Shown: one piece after another, positions 1-11,021 of the stretch
Layout of the letters: the number at the start of each line of letters is the position of its first letter
Position numbering within the stretch: the first letter of the stretch is position 1
Source: Blastocystis sp. Blastoise
Lineage: Eukaryota; Sar; Bigyra; Opalinata; Blastocystidae
Reading direction: 5' to 3'
Assembly: GCA_039096225.1 (NCBI GenBank)
Contig: JBBPEB010000002.1
Location: 124,001-188,000, forward strand
DNA length: 64,000 nt
Notes under the pieces: model-generated
What the model saw: only the letters and a program-made list of their open reading frames with translations
The model's database searches: none
What the model was told of the DNA's origin: nothing
Made by a program: the position numbers and the translations under genes

Positions 1-372
1 GTTAATGCTGAAATCTTTCAATCCTATTTAAGTGGATTGTTGAACTCCCTCAATGGTACTGGTAGTCACGTGATTTATTTGGATAATGCATCCATTCATC
101 ACGATCCTGGTGTTGCTGCTAAGGTTAGTGAAGCTGGTCATCAACTAGTTTTTGGAGCTCCTTATAGTCCTGAACTTAATCCAATAGAAAAAGTCTTTGG
201 ATTCTGGAAAACTCGTGCTGAAAATGATTTGAAGATCTTTACAAATCTTGAAGATTTGGTTAATAAGATTGGAAATCATTTTCGTTCGATTAATCCAATG
301 GAAGTTCGTGCAACTATCCAAGGAACTATCCGAAACGTTTGGCCTAAGGTTATGAACAGAGATGATATATAA
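1..372 (+). CDS. DDE transposase C-terminal part (Tc1/mariner/IS630 type), truncated by window edge
   Basis: The reading frame is open from base 1 to the TAA at 370-372, so the N-terminal part lies outside the window. The motif VIYLDNASIHH carries the second catalytic Asp of a DDE-type transposase, and APYSPELNPIEKVFGFWK carries the third acidic residue in the typical SPxLNPIE context. In this family the enzyme cuts and pastes DNA at TA sites. The 123 codons visible correspond to the last third of a normal ~340-residue transposase. No frameshift or stop is seen in this part. A 33-bp inverted repeat lies 180 bp downstream and may be connected with element ends. Family assignment is firm from the motifs; whether the full gene is intact cannot be seen. 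Confidence 0.85.
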   Translation, partial: VNAEIFQSYLSGLLNSLNGTGSHVIYLDNASIHHDPGVAAKVSEAGHQLVFGAPYSPELNPIEKVFGFWKTRAENDLKIFTNLEDLVNKIGNHFRSINPMEVRATIQGTIRNVWPKVMNRDDI

Positions 373-548
373 ACAGTTATTTATATATACTTTATATATA
401 TTATATATAAATTTGTTCAGTTTTTAAAATTTTGTTTTGTTTATTGTAACATAAAAAACACAAATAATGTTCTTTTAGAACACGAATCTTATTAAAAACG
501 TCATTTAAAAGTAAAATAAAAAAATAAAAAAAAATATTCCCAAAGTCA

Positions 549-640
549 TATAAGGTCAACCAAAATTGCCCTAAAAGCCGACTATAAAAAATCAAAGAAA
601 AATTGAATCGGCTTTTAGGGCAATTTTGGTTGACCTTATA
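549..640. repeat. 33-bp perfect inverted repeat (hairpin)
   Basis: Arms 549-581 and 608-640 are perfect reverse complements separated by 26 nt. Both outer ends read TATAAGGTCAACC outward to inward. TA-bounded arms downstream of a Tc1-like transposase suggest abutting terminal inverted repeats or a very short MITE, but no second element is visible. Confidence 0.8.
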
Positions 641-1501
641 GTAGTCTCCCAATAAAAATTTTTATTAATATATATATATGTAAATCCATTGTTATTTGCA
701 AAATTATCCATTGTTTTTTGAAAAAAATCCATTGTTTTTTGCAAATAGTCAAAGCCAAAGTATTTTGCAATAGTATATTTCAGGTAGTTTCTTGAAAATT
801 GTGTAATTTTCAGTGTTTTATATTTTGGTTGTATTTCCCGTAGGGAAATCAATCAAAATTAAGACACTGAAATATTACACATTCTTTAAGAACTTCTGAA
901 AGATGTTTTTTCAATTGGTTTTATATTGTTTTATTCATTTTTATATATTATATATATACAACTATAAATATATCCTAATTATATGTAATAATTGAAATTA
1001 TTAATTATATTAATTAATGATATAAATATTGCATTAATTATTGAAACATTTGTTTTAAATCTTTTATTAAAATTCATTTTTAACCATACTCTGGAAAAAT
1101 AACTCATTCTAGACTGTCTCTACACGTTTCGTTTTAAACTATAAATACTAATACAATTTACTAGTCATATCAGGTGAATGTTAGAAATATTTTATGAGTA
1201 TTCATCTATTCAATACTTGAGTTTGACCATTTTTGATATAATAACGATTTGTTCTAATTTATATTGAATATATATATATTTTTGTAATATATATATAATA
1301 TATATTAGTATTTCTATATTTATCATAATATTTCATTAAATAACTACACATTTTTTTAATGATATTATTAGTAACTGTCTTTAATAACTGTACTGTTGTG
1401 TATAAATATAATAATAAAACAAAACAAATTAAATAACTAAACATAAATAATAATATACTTTAAAAGACCGCCATTTTTTATTTATCCATCATAATCATCA
1501 A
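641..1501. other. non-coding A+T-rich spacer
   Basis: I see no gene here. At 690-775 there are degenerate repeats of a motif like CCATTGTTTTTTGCAAA and one copy of GCCAAAGTATTTTGCAA, which recurs at 2752-2850 on the other side of the tyrosine-recombinase gene. The rest is simple A+T-rich sequence. Confidence 0.5.
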
Positions 1502-2641
1502 ATGGCTGAAATGAAACCTTTAGTTAGTGTTATACCACTTAAAAGTGGTCATCGATATGAGATATGGTACAATGAGTTCCAGAATTACCGATCATTACAT
1601 GATCCTAAACATGAATTAGATATAGATAAGGTATTAGAATCATATATACAGTATCTTATAGATCTACCAATGAGGGCCAATACCATTACGTCCAAGCTTA
1701 CTGGCCTATATAAGATGATTACATTCAAGGAAAACCACTACGTTAACAAGGTAACTGCTGAAAGAATAAAAGGATCACTTAGGAACCATGTCAAGAATCT
1801 TCCACCACCAAAGAAGAGTGCTGTCCTGTCAGATGATAACTGCCGCCAATTCTTGAATGCTCCTTATGATGAAGACCTATCTCTCCTTCAACTCAAGGTG
1901 TGCCTAATCATTACCATTTACAGTGGTTTGAGACATATAGAAATATATAGGTTAAAAAAGAAGAACATAACAGAATGATTATATTATATATATATACCTT
2001 TTATATAGATTTTTGATGACCATGTTGCTATTAACGTTGAAAGAAGTAAGACTGACCAGAATGGAGTTGGATTTGATGGAATAGTACCTATAGAAGAAGG
2101 GAATGTAAAGATGGGAAATATACTAAAAGAATACTATAGCAAGCTGGATACTAATGAAGAAGGACCCTTGTTTCCGTTGATAGTTGAGAACCACTTCTGC
2201 TGCAAATCTACTGGAGAGAAGACAATTGGCAATTGGCCAAGAAGAATAGCTACTTACCTTAACCTACCTAATGCTGATAGCTTCACTGGTCACTGCTTTC
2301 GTAGAACAATGGCCAGCCTAGCTGCTGAGAATGGAGCCACGACAGAAGAACTAATGGTACAGGGAAGATGGAAGTCGGCCTCTGTAGCTAACCAGTATGT
2401 TCATAATTCGTTGTCACGTAGGTTAGAAATCTCCAAGAAGACCTTTGTGTGCTCGCCGAAGAAGAATGTATCTGCTGATGCCTATGCTATAAAGAAAAAA
2501 GAAGCTAATAGTATAAGTGATGAATTAAAATACGTCTTTAATGATTGCCATTTTGAAAATAGTACTATTACTATTCAAATAAGCTCCCAGGTCGACGTCA
2601 AAAAAAGCAGTTCTTTTTCTCAAGAATTTTCAAAGCCTTGA
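1502..2641 (+). pseudogene. tyrosine recombinase of a mobile element (Crypton/DIRS-like), frame broken at 1976
   Basis: Two open stretches in the same frame (1502-1975 and 2009-2641) encode one tyrosine recombinase. Box I appears as YSGLRHIEIYRL, with the catalytic Arg. The second stretch gives GHCFRR (HxxR), QGRWKS (the Trp position) and NQYVH (the Tyr nucleophile). All catalytic residues are thus present. The stretches are separated by 33 nt starting with TGA at 1976 and ending TTATATAG at 2008. It looks like a short intron, but no GT donor is present, so either splicing uses a non-canonical donor or the gene has decayed. Length, about 369 residues after removal, is normal for element-borne recombinases. 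No reverse transcriptase accompanies it, which favours a Crypton-like unit, but this is inference. Copies of a 17-mer lie on both sides. Confidence 0.75.
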
Positions 2642-2751
2642 AAATTTTAAATTTTCAGGCTTCTGTTTTTGAAAACTTAAAAATTTTCAGTTGTCTTAGT
2701 TTTGTTGTAAATACTAAAAATCAATAGAAAACCTTGAAAAAAGTCAAATCC

Positions 2752-2850
2752 AAAGTATTTTGCAAAAATTTTTCATAATGCCAAAGTATTTTGCAAAAAA
2801 AAATTTTCACGATTTTTTTAAAAATTTGAAGCCAAAGTATTTTGCAAACA
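2752..2850. repeat. three copies of a 16-17-bp motif near CCAAAGTATTTTGCAA
   Basis: Copies begin near 2753, 2781 and 2832, and a fourth lies at about 753, upstream of the recombinase gene. They are direct repeats, so they could be terminal or subterminal repeats of the recombinase element. The last copy overlaps the end of the neighbouring hAT reading frame on the other strand. Confidence 0.6.
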
Positions 2851-5800
2851 GTGCAATTGTAAATTGCAAAGCACTGTAGAGTCTTTCACGGTAAGTGTAT
2901 CAGATTGTAATAATAAAGAAGCGCGATTAATCACAGATAATATACGAAACCAGCATTCTAGATATATATGAAATGATATTTCACCTAGTACCTTAAGCAT
3001 GCTTTCAGCTTTACTATAACATACATTTTTTTTATTATATGAATAGAAATATAATAAAAAGACTTTGCAAAGAGTCTGCTTTGGGTGAGCTACATATGGA
3101 AGGATTGAAAAGTATCTGGCAACAAATCGAGTCTGAGATACTTGTGGTAAAGTGTATAAACTAAAGTTATTATTCTTTATCATCACTCGTAGACGGGAAC
3201 ATCTAGACCATGAAACAGTTATGTCATTAATTAATGATATATATTTTATTGAATCAGTAATACTATTCTGTAGGTCAAGAAGAGCTAAGTTGAGAAGATG
3301 AGCACGACATCCATAGCCAATGATAGCACCAGAATCAAGCTTTAATCCAGGAACAATACCATATGTAGTACTTGTATTACAAATGCAATTATCAAAAGAA
3401 ACAGAGCAAAGATTATTTATTTCCAATTCTTTTTTGTTTAAACAAGATTTTATATTTTCAGCTATTTTTATGCCAGAAGGAGAAGTCTCCTCAATAATAC
3501 AAAGGAAATATTGATGGATTGCAAATGATTCATCACAAACTCGAACAGTTATAACCATTTCTTCTAGATTCTGACATGAAGTACCATCAGTTGTAATACT
3601 AAAGATTCTACTCCCTATTTTACTTTTAAGAACAGAGAAAAGATTTTTTGATATTATTTTGATCCATCTTTGTGTAGATCTTATAGATTGATAAATACAA
3701 CGATTTTCTTCTAAAAACTGTCTAAATAAATTATCATTCTTAGCAGTAAGAATAAGCAACTTTAAAAAGACCCCACAATGAGGAGAAGAAAGTATTGTTG
3801 TATCTCCATATATTGAATGGATACTAGACAGACATACACACACACAATTGAATATTTTAGTAAAGAAGAACTTCCATAATTTCTTATTGTTTGTTGATAA
3901 TAAGTGATCATTATTAATTAGAAGTGTCTGATTATTTTGAATATTGGCTAATAACGCCTTGAACTTCTTCATCGATTCTTTATGGCACTTCATATTCTTA
4001 TGAGATGAAATAGTAGAAGCTAAATATTCTTCACCATATACCATTGGCTCCTTAGAAAATAATAAACAGGAGATACAGTACCATTTCTGATTATCATTAT
4101 TATACAAAATAAACTTATTATAGACCTCATTATGTTTGAGGACACTTTTAAGATTTGGACACTTATATAACTCAACATCTAGGAAAAGAAGATCATCTAT
4201 TACATATGAAATAAGTTGAATCAATTCATGTAAATGACTATCAACATATAGAACCCACATCTCTGATACTGTTTTCATACATATTTCATCATTTACATCT
4301 TGTTTAATAACATCTGTAAGAGTAATAAATAATTCTTTGTTTTTCTCCAGTATTCTTTTGATAGTAGATATAGGATAGTTATATATAGTTGAAGAAGGAG
4401 TTTCAATAGTAGAAATTGTTGAATCACTCAATTGTCTATTAGATGATGAGGTGGAGGTTTGGTTATGAATATTGCTATATTGACCAGATATTTGATATTG
4501 TACTGGAAGAATATGATACAATTTATCAATAATAGTAGAAGATGATGTAGGAGACAATAATAAAGATGAAAATTCATCTGAAACAAAGCAAGACAAACAA
4601 TGAAGTTTTTGAACAGTTTGTAATGAAGCATTTGAAGATTTAGAATTATTAGACTTACATATATCATGATCTACATAAAATCTTATATATAAAGGCAATA
4701 GAAGTTGGATATTTGTGTCTCAAGTTCACGGACCGTTTATTCTATGATGGTTAAGGCTATGATAATATCCTTTCAGTATGTTATATATTATGTTCCAAAT
4801 TTTATTTTAGTTTTTTTAATTTTTCAAAAATTCCATATCTAAGGCCTCAAAATAGTCCGAGAAGTTTTGCCGACCGTTAGCAAGTTGGCCGTCCTATGAA
4901 ATCGATTAAAAATTTTTGAAAACTCATTCTTATTGGATAAAAAGAACACAAATATCTTTGTCTATTTTCGCGCCAAAAATTTATTGACATGGTCAAAGTT
5001 TATACTTCTAATCATTTTGTCTTCATTTTTTCAAAAAAAATTCAATTATATTTCTTTTTCTTTTGCAAAACTTTATTTTGTAAATTTGTTATCCATTTTT
5101 TTTTTATCTTTTATTTTAAAAATTTCTTTTTCTTTTTTAATTTCTTCTTTTTATATATTTTATTTATTTTTTTATATTTATTATTTATAATTCTATTTTA
5201 TAATTTATAACATTTTTCGCCACACATAAAAACAACTTTTAAAATATTAGAAACAATTTAGACCAGTAATCAGTTATCAAAGTGACTTAATAGGCTTAAT
5301 TTTAACCTATATACATAAAATAACCTAAATAATGATAATATATAAATCTTTGAAAAAATTTGATCCACAAAGTTTTGAGATATCGGACACATTCTCTTTT
5401 GACCCTTTTAAATTTTAATGAAAACTATCTGGATCATCATGATAACTCATGAAACCATGCTAAAAGTCATTAAAACCTGTTTTTAGCATGTTGAAAAATT
5501 AACAAAAAAATTCAATTGCGTGTTCTGTCAACATTTTTTATTTTATTAATTATTAAACGTTACAGGGTTTATTTTAGATGTTTATATTTATGAATTATTT
5601 GAACACATTTTTAAAATAAAAAGGTAGAAGAGATATCGAAATCATTTTACTCTTAATAAAAATTTTTGGACTTAATATTTGTAGTTTAGATAAAATTCGC
5701 CACTCATTGAACCCATCAGGTTTCTTTCAAGACAAGAATGAGTGGATATCTGTTTGGTTGACCCTCATAAAATCAATTTATGACTTCATATATGAATACA

Positions 5801-7840
5801 GTGACCTTAATCATTCTCAAATATGTCATTATTGCATATTTATGACAACAAAGTTGGTGTATCGGCAGATTTCGACCTCTCTAATTTCGACTTATGACTT
5901 CATATTTGGTGTAAGGATGCCTTATATGTTACATTATGATATTTCATATCTTTAAATGCTTTTTAAAAAAGGTCAAAAATAGTTAATTGCGACTTTGTAC
6001 CAAAAAAAGTCGTCCTAACACACTTTTTAAAAGTCATATTAATAGGTAATATAATATTACATATATATATAAAGTCAAAATATAAAATATCGTTGAATCT
6101 CCGGTTCAAAAATGAAAAAGAAATTTTGATATTTTTCAAAAATTTTATTTTTATTGTTTTAACTAAGGTCAATTTCAGCCATCATTTTTCTATCAATAAA
6201 GTCAATATTTATATAATATATAATATGTTTTATTCTGATTATAAATTTGTAAAAATTAGTTCTTAAAAATAAAAATTGACTGAGAAATAAAATTTCAAAG
6301 TGGTACGTCTATCAAAATATTATTTTTTTTTAATACTGTTTCTTTAATATTGTATTCCTATAAACACTATTAATAGGTTGAAAAAAAAAATGCTTTTTAA
6401 TTACAACGATTTTATATATTTATTTATATTAGTGAAAAATTATATTAGTCAAACTACTATTTATTTTTAGTATATATCAAATATAAGTATGATATATATT
6501 TTCATATAATAAGAATTCATTTGAAAAAATCAATAACATATATATTTTTTTATTCATTTTTGTTCTCTTTATAATGTCTTTAAATAAGTGCTTACATATT
6601 TATACTATATATGAAAATAAAAGAATTTAATGACTTAATTTATAAATTTTTAAAAATATAAACAGACATAATTTTGGTTCCATTACTTTTAGACATCTTT
6701 ATTATTAAATGAGTTTTTTAGAATACAAATTTTTATTCATAAACAATAATGTATTTTTATTATATATATATAAGTAGATATTAGTGATATGAAATAGTAG
6801 TAGTTGAACTTTTGAATTTTTAAAATTTTAATTTTTTTTTTTTTCTATAAAATACAACGCGTTGTTTTTTATAGTTAAAAAAAAAGAATTGAAATTTTAA
6901 AAATTCAAAAGTTTAACTACTACTATTTCATATCACGAAACATATATATTCATTTAAAAAATTGTATATAATCTAAATAAGATCTATTTAGATAGAATAT
7001 ATGCATGATACCATAAAATCAATTTGATAAATGAATAAATAGAGTAAAGAATATATATAAACATTTTGATTTAGTCACTGATAACATAAATATTTTAAAT
7101 TATTTCTTTTATATAAAGCAAATAAAACAAAAATATGAATTAATAAAGAAACATTCCCGAAAAAATAATTTAAGAAGAATAACTTGAAAAAATAAATAGA
7201 ATTATTGTTTATTTTCATATCATAATATCTTTCTTAGATAAATGTAATTTATATTAGAGAACTATTAAGAAATGTTTTATTTAATGAAACTATTATTAGC
7301 CATAAAAATCTTTTAAAAAGTATGTTTACTTATTTATATGATAGTATATATTTAAAAATTATTTATATAAATTATAAAACTCTAAAGGATACGAAGCATC
7401 GGCGAAGCCGATGCCACCCGCTAGTTAATTATAAAATATTTATATATCAATTATTATAGTAAACTAATGTACCAAAATAATTTGTTATTGATTCAGTAAT
7501 TGGTTGTGATACTATACTTCTCATATTAGATACATCATTATCTATAAAAAAGAAAATGAAATATTTTATGTATAATATAATATATTAAATAAGTATTACT
7601 AATACCTGATAATACATCTTCAATGCTATCGTTATTATTAATTTGAGATATTTCTTCCACTGTGTTACCATTAGTACTAATTTGTATATTATTGGTATCT
7701 ATATATAATAATCAAACTATAGAAATATATATATACTGTTACATGGTTCGATTACATTATTTGATAAAAACGAATCAATTGTCGACTTCTCCTTTTTTAA
7801 TGATACTAATTAATAAAAAAGAAAAATCATAAGTTTGTAC

Positions 7841-7939
<99 letters not shown>

Positions 7940-8435
7940 ATATATATCTCCAGTTTGATTACAATATATAATAATGTCACTTGTCGGAATCACGTTTTTA
8001 TTTGTCTTCATTTCATTAATCCTATTTTCTAAAGAAGAATTACCTATATAATAACTTACAATATATTTATAAAACATACATAAACATAATTCTGATAAAC
8101 ATTTAGCATGTTTAACATTGAGAGCTTCTTGTTGCTTTTCAATACCTATAAAAATTAATATAGTAATTGTATCTACTTACTTTCTATAACGTAAGGAACA
8201 TTATGCTTCAATAGTTTAAGAGAATCAATGAAATGTTTATACTCCTTGCACTTCATTGTTCGACCGTTCTATAAGTTTATAATCATATTAAAATAAAATA
8301 TACTTTAAATCCTGGAATAAGATCACATAGTGAATGTTTATTGTTTGTATCTTCATTATATTCTTTTTCTGCCTGACCAATATATTGTCTAACATATATT
8401 GGTAGAGAAAAAATATTAAAAGACGCTGTTATCAT
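2818..8435 (-). CDS. hAT-type transposase-like protein with TTF zinc finger; seven exons, Helitron in intron 6
   Basis: Proposed exons (plus coordinates): 8304-8435, 8181-8268, 7939-8145, 7737-7805, 7606-7698, 7473-7541, 2818-4670. All junctions are GT-AG and all phases agree, giving 836 codons plus a stop. Intron 6 (4671-7472) is 2802 bp because Helitron A1 sits in it; without A1 it would be 58 nt. The large last exon shows a TTF-type zinc finger (CxxC near residue 417, HxxxxxH near 445), TTDGTSC (first catalytic Asp, near 580), the CRAHLLNL signature (near 674) and QTRF (near 734). These are hallmarks of ZMYM/TTF-type hAT transposases. The C-terminal dimerisation domain is missing: the frame ends at a TAA inside the 17-mer repeats that border the recombinase element. 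The N-terminal exons are unrecognised; STIDSFL and ITNYF resemble PIP-box-like sites, which is only a suggestion. A domesticated gene or a 3'-truncated transposon gene are both possible. Confidence 0.7.
4681..7424 (+). mobile_element. non-autonomous Helitron, family A, copy A1
   Basis: The element starts TCTTATATATAAAGG after an A (4680). It ends with a hairpin GCATCGGC-GAA-GCCGATGC, then CACCCGCTAG, followed by T. This is the Helitron signature: 5'-TC, 3' stem-loop plus CTRR, insertion between A and T. Copies A2 (16230-19170) and A3 (39403-42342, reversed) share both ends and almost the whole body. No Rep-helicase gene is inside; the short reading frames look like chance. A1 lacks the hAT-type MITE present in A2 and A3. 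It lies within intron 6 of the hAT-like gene. It contains a ~150-bp palindrome. Confidence 0.9.
6784..6936. repeat. long palindrome inside Helitron A1
   Basis: Outer arms GTGATATGAAATAGTAGTAG and its complement, then A+T-rich arms, centre ACAACGCGTTGT. The same structure recurs in A2 (18345-18496) and A3 (40077-40228), so it is a fixed part of the family. Its role is unknown. Confidence 0.85.
7839..7938. repeat. (TA)n microsatellite in an intron
   Basis: About 95 bp of alternating TA fills most of intron 3 of the hAT-like gene. Confidence 0.95.
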
Positions 8436-8879
8436 CTTTATAATAAAGAAATATACAAAAATTTAAAAATATACTCTTAAAATAATTTTAAAATTCACGG
8501 TAATACTTATATTTTTACGGAAAAAATAAAAGTGTAAAAAAACTTTTAAAAAAATTAAAACAATCTTATTTCAATGACCGTTTTTTGTTTTAAAACGGCG
8601 TTTGAACTGCTTAATTCCTCTTTAATAGGTCTCATTTGTCCAGCTAGGGTGTAAAACATGCGCTCTATCGATTGGTGATACTTTCATTTTTTTGAAGGTA
8701 ATGGATGAGCGATGAATGGCAATTAACTTCAAAATTTTAAAATCGTCCCTTATTTTAATAATGAAATGAATACATATTGGTTCATATGTCTAACATACTT
8801 TTATGTCTAGAAAGTCAAATATAAAACGAAAGAAATGAAAAAATTAAAATCCACAAAAATGACTAAAAGAATAAAAATG

Positions 8880-8960
8880 CCTTGAATGAGACTCGAACCG
8901 TGGATATCCAACTTTACGTTTACAGCGCTGGTCAACAATACCAACATGTTACTCAATCTT
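8880..8960 (-). ncRNA. tRNA-derived relic (B box)
   Basis: Read on the minus strand, GGTTCGAGTCT matches the Pol III internal B box (GGTTCGANNCC) well, and upstream sequence resembles a D arm. The T and acceptor stems do not pair properly, so it is at best a decayed tRNA or SINE-like remnant. Confidence 0.3.
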
Positions 8961-9239
8961 TGAATATTAACTATTCTATATAATAAGTTTGAATTTATTT
9001 AAAATCTTCAAATATTATATTTATCATCTTTTATTATATTTGTAGCATTTTAGGCATTCTAAGAATCTCTTATAAACATAATTTACTAATTTTTGAAAAG
9101 AAATTATCTACTAATGTGTTGATTCTAAACCAAAAACACATATCAATGATGCAGATAATGTTTGTAAACTATGAAAAATGAAACAAAGCTGTTTTTTTAT
9201 TGAATCATTAGTAAATTAGCAGTTCTAAAAAATTTAAAA

Positions 9240-9325
9240 AAAAATAGTTCCTTGTTAGAATCGATCCGTCGACCAAGTAAAAATTTTATGCGCACTGACC
9301 ACTTGACCAAACAACCTCTTTATTC
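9240..9325 (-). ncRNA. tRNA-derived relic (A and B boxes)
   Basis: On the minus strand TGGTCAAGTGG fits the A-box pattern and GGATCGATTCT resembles a B box about 30 nt further on. Acceptor pairing is only partial (five pairs), so a working tRNA is unlikely. Confidence 0.3.
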
Positions 9326-10164
9326 AATTTACCATTTGGTGATATAATAATTATAAAACAAGTGACTACTAATCGTTTTCTTATTTTTCTCTTTTTTAAC
9401 ATAAAAACAATATATTTTATAATATAAATATTATAACTGTGTTGTGTGACTTATTCTTCATATAAAATACATTTTAAAAGCATTTTATGAGGCTAGTAAA
9501 AATCATTTTGTTGGAGGTATTGTTTTTTCAAATCCGACTTTTGTTCATATTGTTGTTTTTTGTATGGTTTTTGAAAAAAAATATTTTAATATGTTTTTTT
9601 TTTATTTATTTTTTATTACTAGTCACGGTGTATCTGTAGAGTCCCTACAAGACTATTTCATAATATTTAACAAAAATAAAAACTTTTTAATTACATTATT
9701 ATATTATATATTATTATTTTAGAGTTTATTGACATTATTCTTCATTATAACACATAAATAAAACTCTTAAACATAACTTTCAAAAAAATATATTAAGCAA
9801 TTGACTTTTGTCACAAAATATTTTTTTTGTCACCCAACTTAACACAAATAATCATACATTAAACTCATACTTGTTGTTATTTAATGAGTTATAACCTTTT
9901 CAGTCATGTATCTGTCACAACATGTGTCTCAAAAAGCGTTTTATTTGACTTATTTCAAAATAATTATGCATTATATACTAGAATAATATGTTTTTTTGTC
10001 AAAAACTGTCATGTCATAATATAATAGTCAATGAATGAATTGTCTTTTTATGTCACCAGGTCCGTTTTTCACAAAAAGTGTGTAAATCGACGTGTCTTAA
10101 TGAGCTGAGTTTGGAAATATTTTTTTTTATATTTTTTAAATAAAAAACAAAAAAGTTATAAGCA

Positions 10165-10241
10165 ATCGTCACTTTTTTGTCAGAAAATTTTGGTGACAAT
10201 TGCCACGTGGCAATTCCGTCCAGTGACAAGGGAAGGCACTG
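10165..10241. mobile_element. end of an hAT-type MITE related to the 181-bp MITE
   Basis: The sequence GACAATTGCCACGTGGCAA and the terminal GGGAAGGCACTG match one end of the MITE at 18940-19120 in reverse orientation. The other end is not evident, so this copy is truncated or diverged. Confidence 0.6.
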
Positions 10242-10321
10242 AATCATAGATAATAAATGATAAATAATAAATAACAATAGATATTATATGATAAAAGATA
10301 CAAAAAGCCAAACATATATGA

Positions 10322-10377
10322 TTTTATGCAGCCGCCGTCCGGGGCCGTTAGGCACTGGACCTGCGGCCTGACACTAG
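10322..10377 (+). mobile_element. 3' terminus of a Helitron (family B type)
   Basis: It carries the same G+C-rich terminal hairpin as B1 and B2 (GCCGC...GGTCC/GGACC...GCGGC) and ends CTAG followed by T. The upstream body differs from B1 and B2, so it is either a diverged member or an element that shares only the terminus. It lies 98 bp before the end of element C-1. Confidence 0.75.
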
Positions 10378-10475
10378 TTTTTATATAATGAAAAGATAAT
10401 TCTTTAATAAACTGTTTTATTTTCTTTTTATTTAGATTCAAGCTTAGGCTGGCGTAGCCAGTCGTGAAACGCTTG
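10378..10475 (+). mobile_element. 3' end of element family C, copy C-1
   Basis: The terminus CTGGC-GTA-GCCAG followed by TCGTGAAACGCTTG is shared with C-2, C-3 and C-4. The preceding ~80 bp match C-4. A Helitron end of B type interrupts it at 10377, so more of C-1 may lie further left. Confidence 0.7.
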
Positions 10476-11021
10476 TATTATTAAATCCGTAACGGTAGTG
10501 TAAGAAAAAATAAAGAGAGTTTTAATTCTTTCAAACATTGCTTCTGACAGAAGTTTTAGCTTAATCTATTCAGATATTATAAATATTTGTTTTCTTATAG
10601 ATATTGCCATTGAATTTACAACTGATATAGCAGGTAAAGTAGCAACGAAATGATAAACCTTTTTAGAGTTATTTTAATGTTGTTTGAAGAACATTTTCGA
10701 TTAGACTGTTCTAATACTGAGTTTTTCTATATTTATGGTTATCATAATATTTTAAGCATAATATATGTAGTTTTAGTACTAAAAACTATAATAAGATAAA
10801 CATTTATAGTATGGTATGCTTTAATAAAAATAATGTATAGAAAAATGTTAATAATACAATAAAAAATATATATACAGTTAAATAATTGATAACAGAGTCA
10901 TTTAAGATTATTTTGAAGCATTCAGGACGCTTTATTTGAAATTTCTCACCTTATCAAAGCAGAATGAATTGCATTCATTGTTTCAAAAGGTGTATCTATT
11001 GTTAAACACACATTACAGTTA
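10476..11021. other. A+T-rich spacer
   Basis: No gene, repeat or RNA that I can support. It ends at the TA target site of the pogo-like element. Confidence 0.5.

Larger units (their letters stand above)
8436..10321. other. non-coding region with tRNA-like relics, possible body of a Helitron ending at 10377
   Basis: I see no convincing protein gene. Two minus-strand stretches look like decayed tRNA-derived sequence (listed separately). The region ends in a family-B type Helitron terminus, so part of it may be the body of that element, but I find no 5' end. Confidence 0.4.

Noticed and set aside
5707-5955. 82-codon frame (and 73-109-codon frames) repeated in the three Helitron A copies
   Set aside because: Conservation follows from near-identical DNA; no ATG start, no family, A+T-driven composition.
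7775-8077. 100-aa and 65-aa frames across the TA array
   Set aside because: The Tyr/Ile runs are the (TA)n microsatellite in an intron; only the first part of the minus-strand frame is a true exon of the hAT-like gene.
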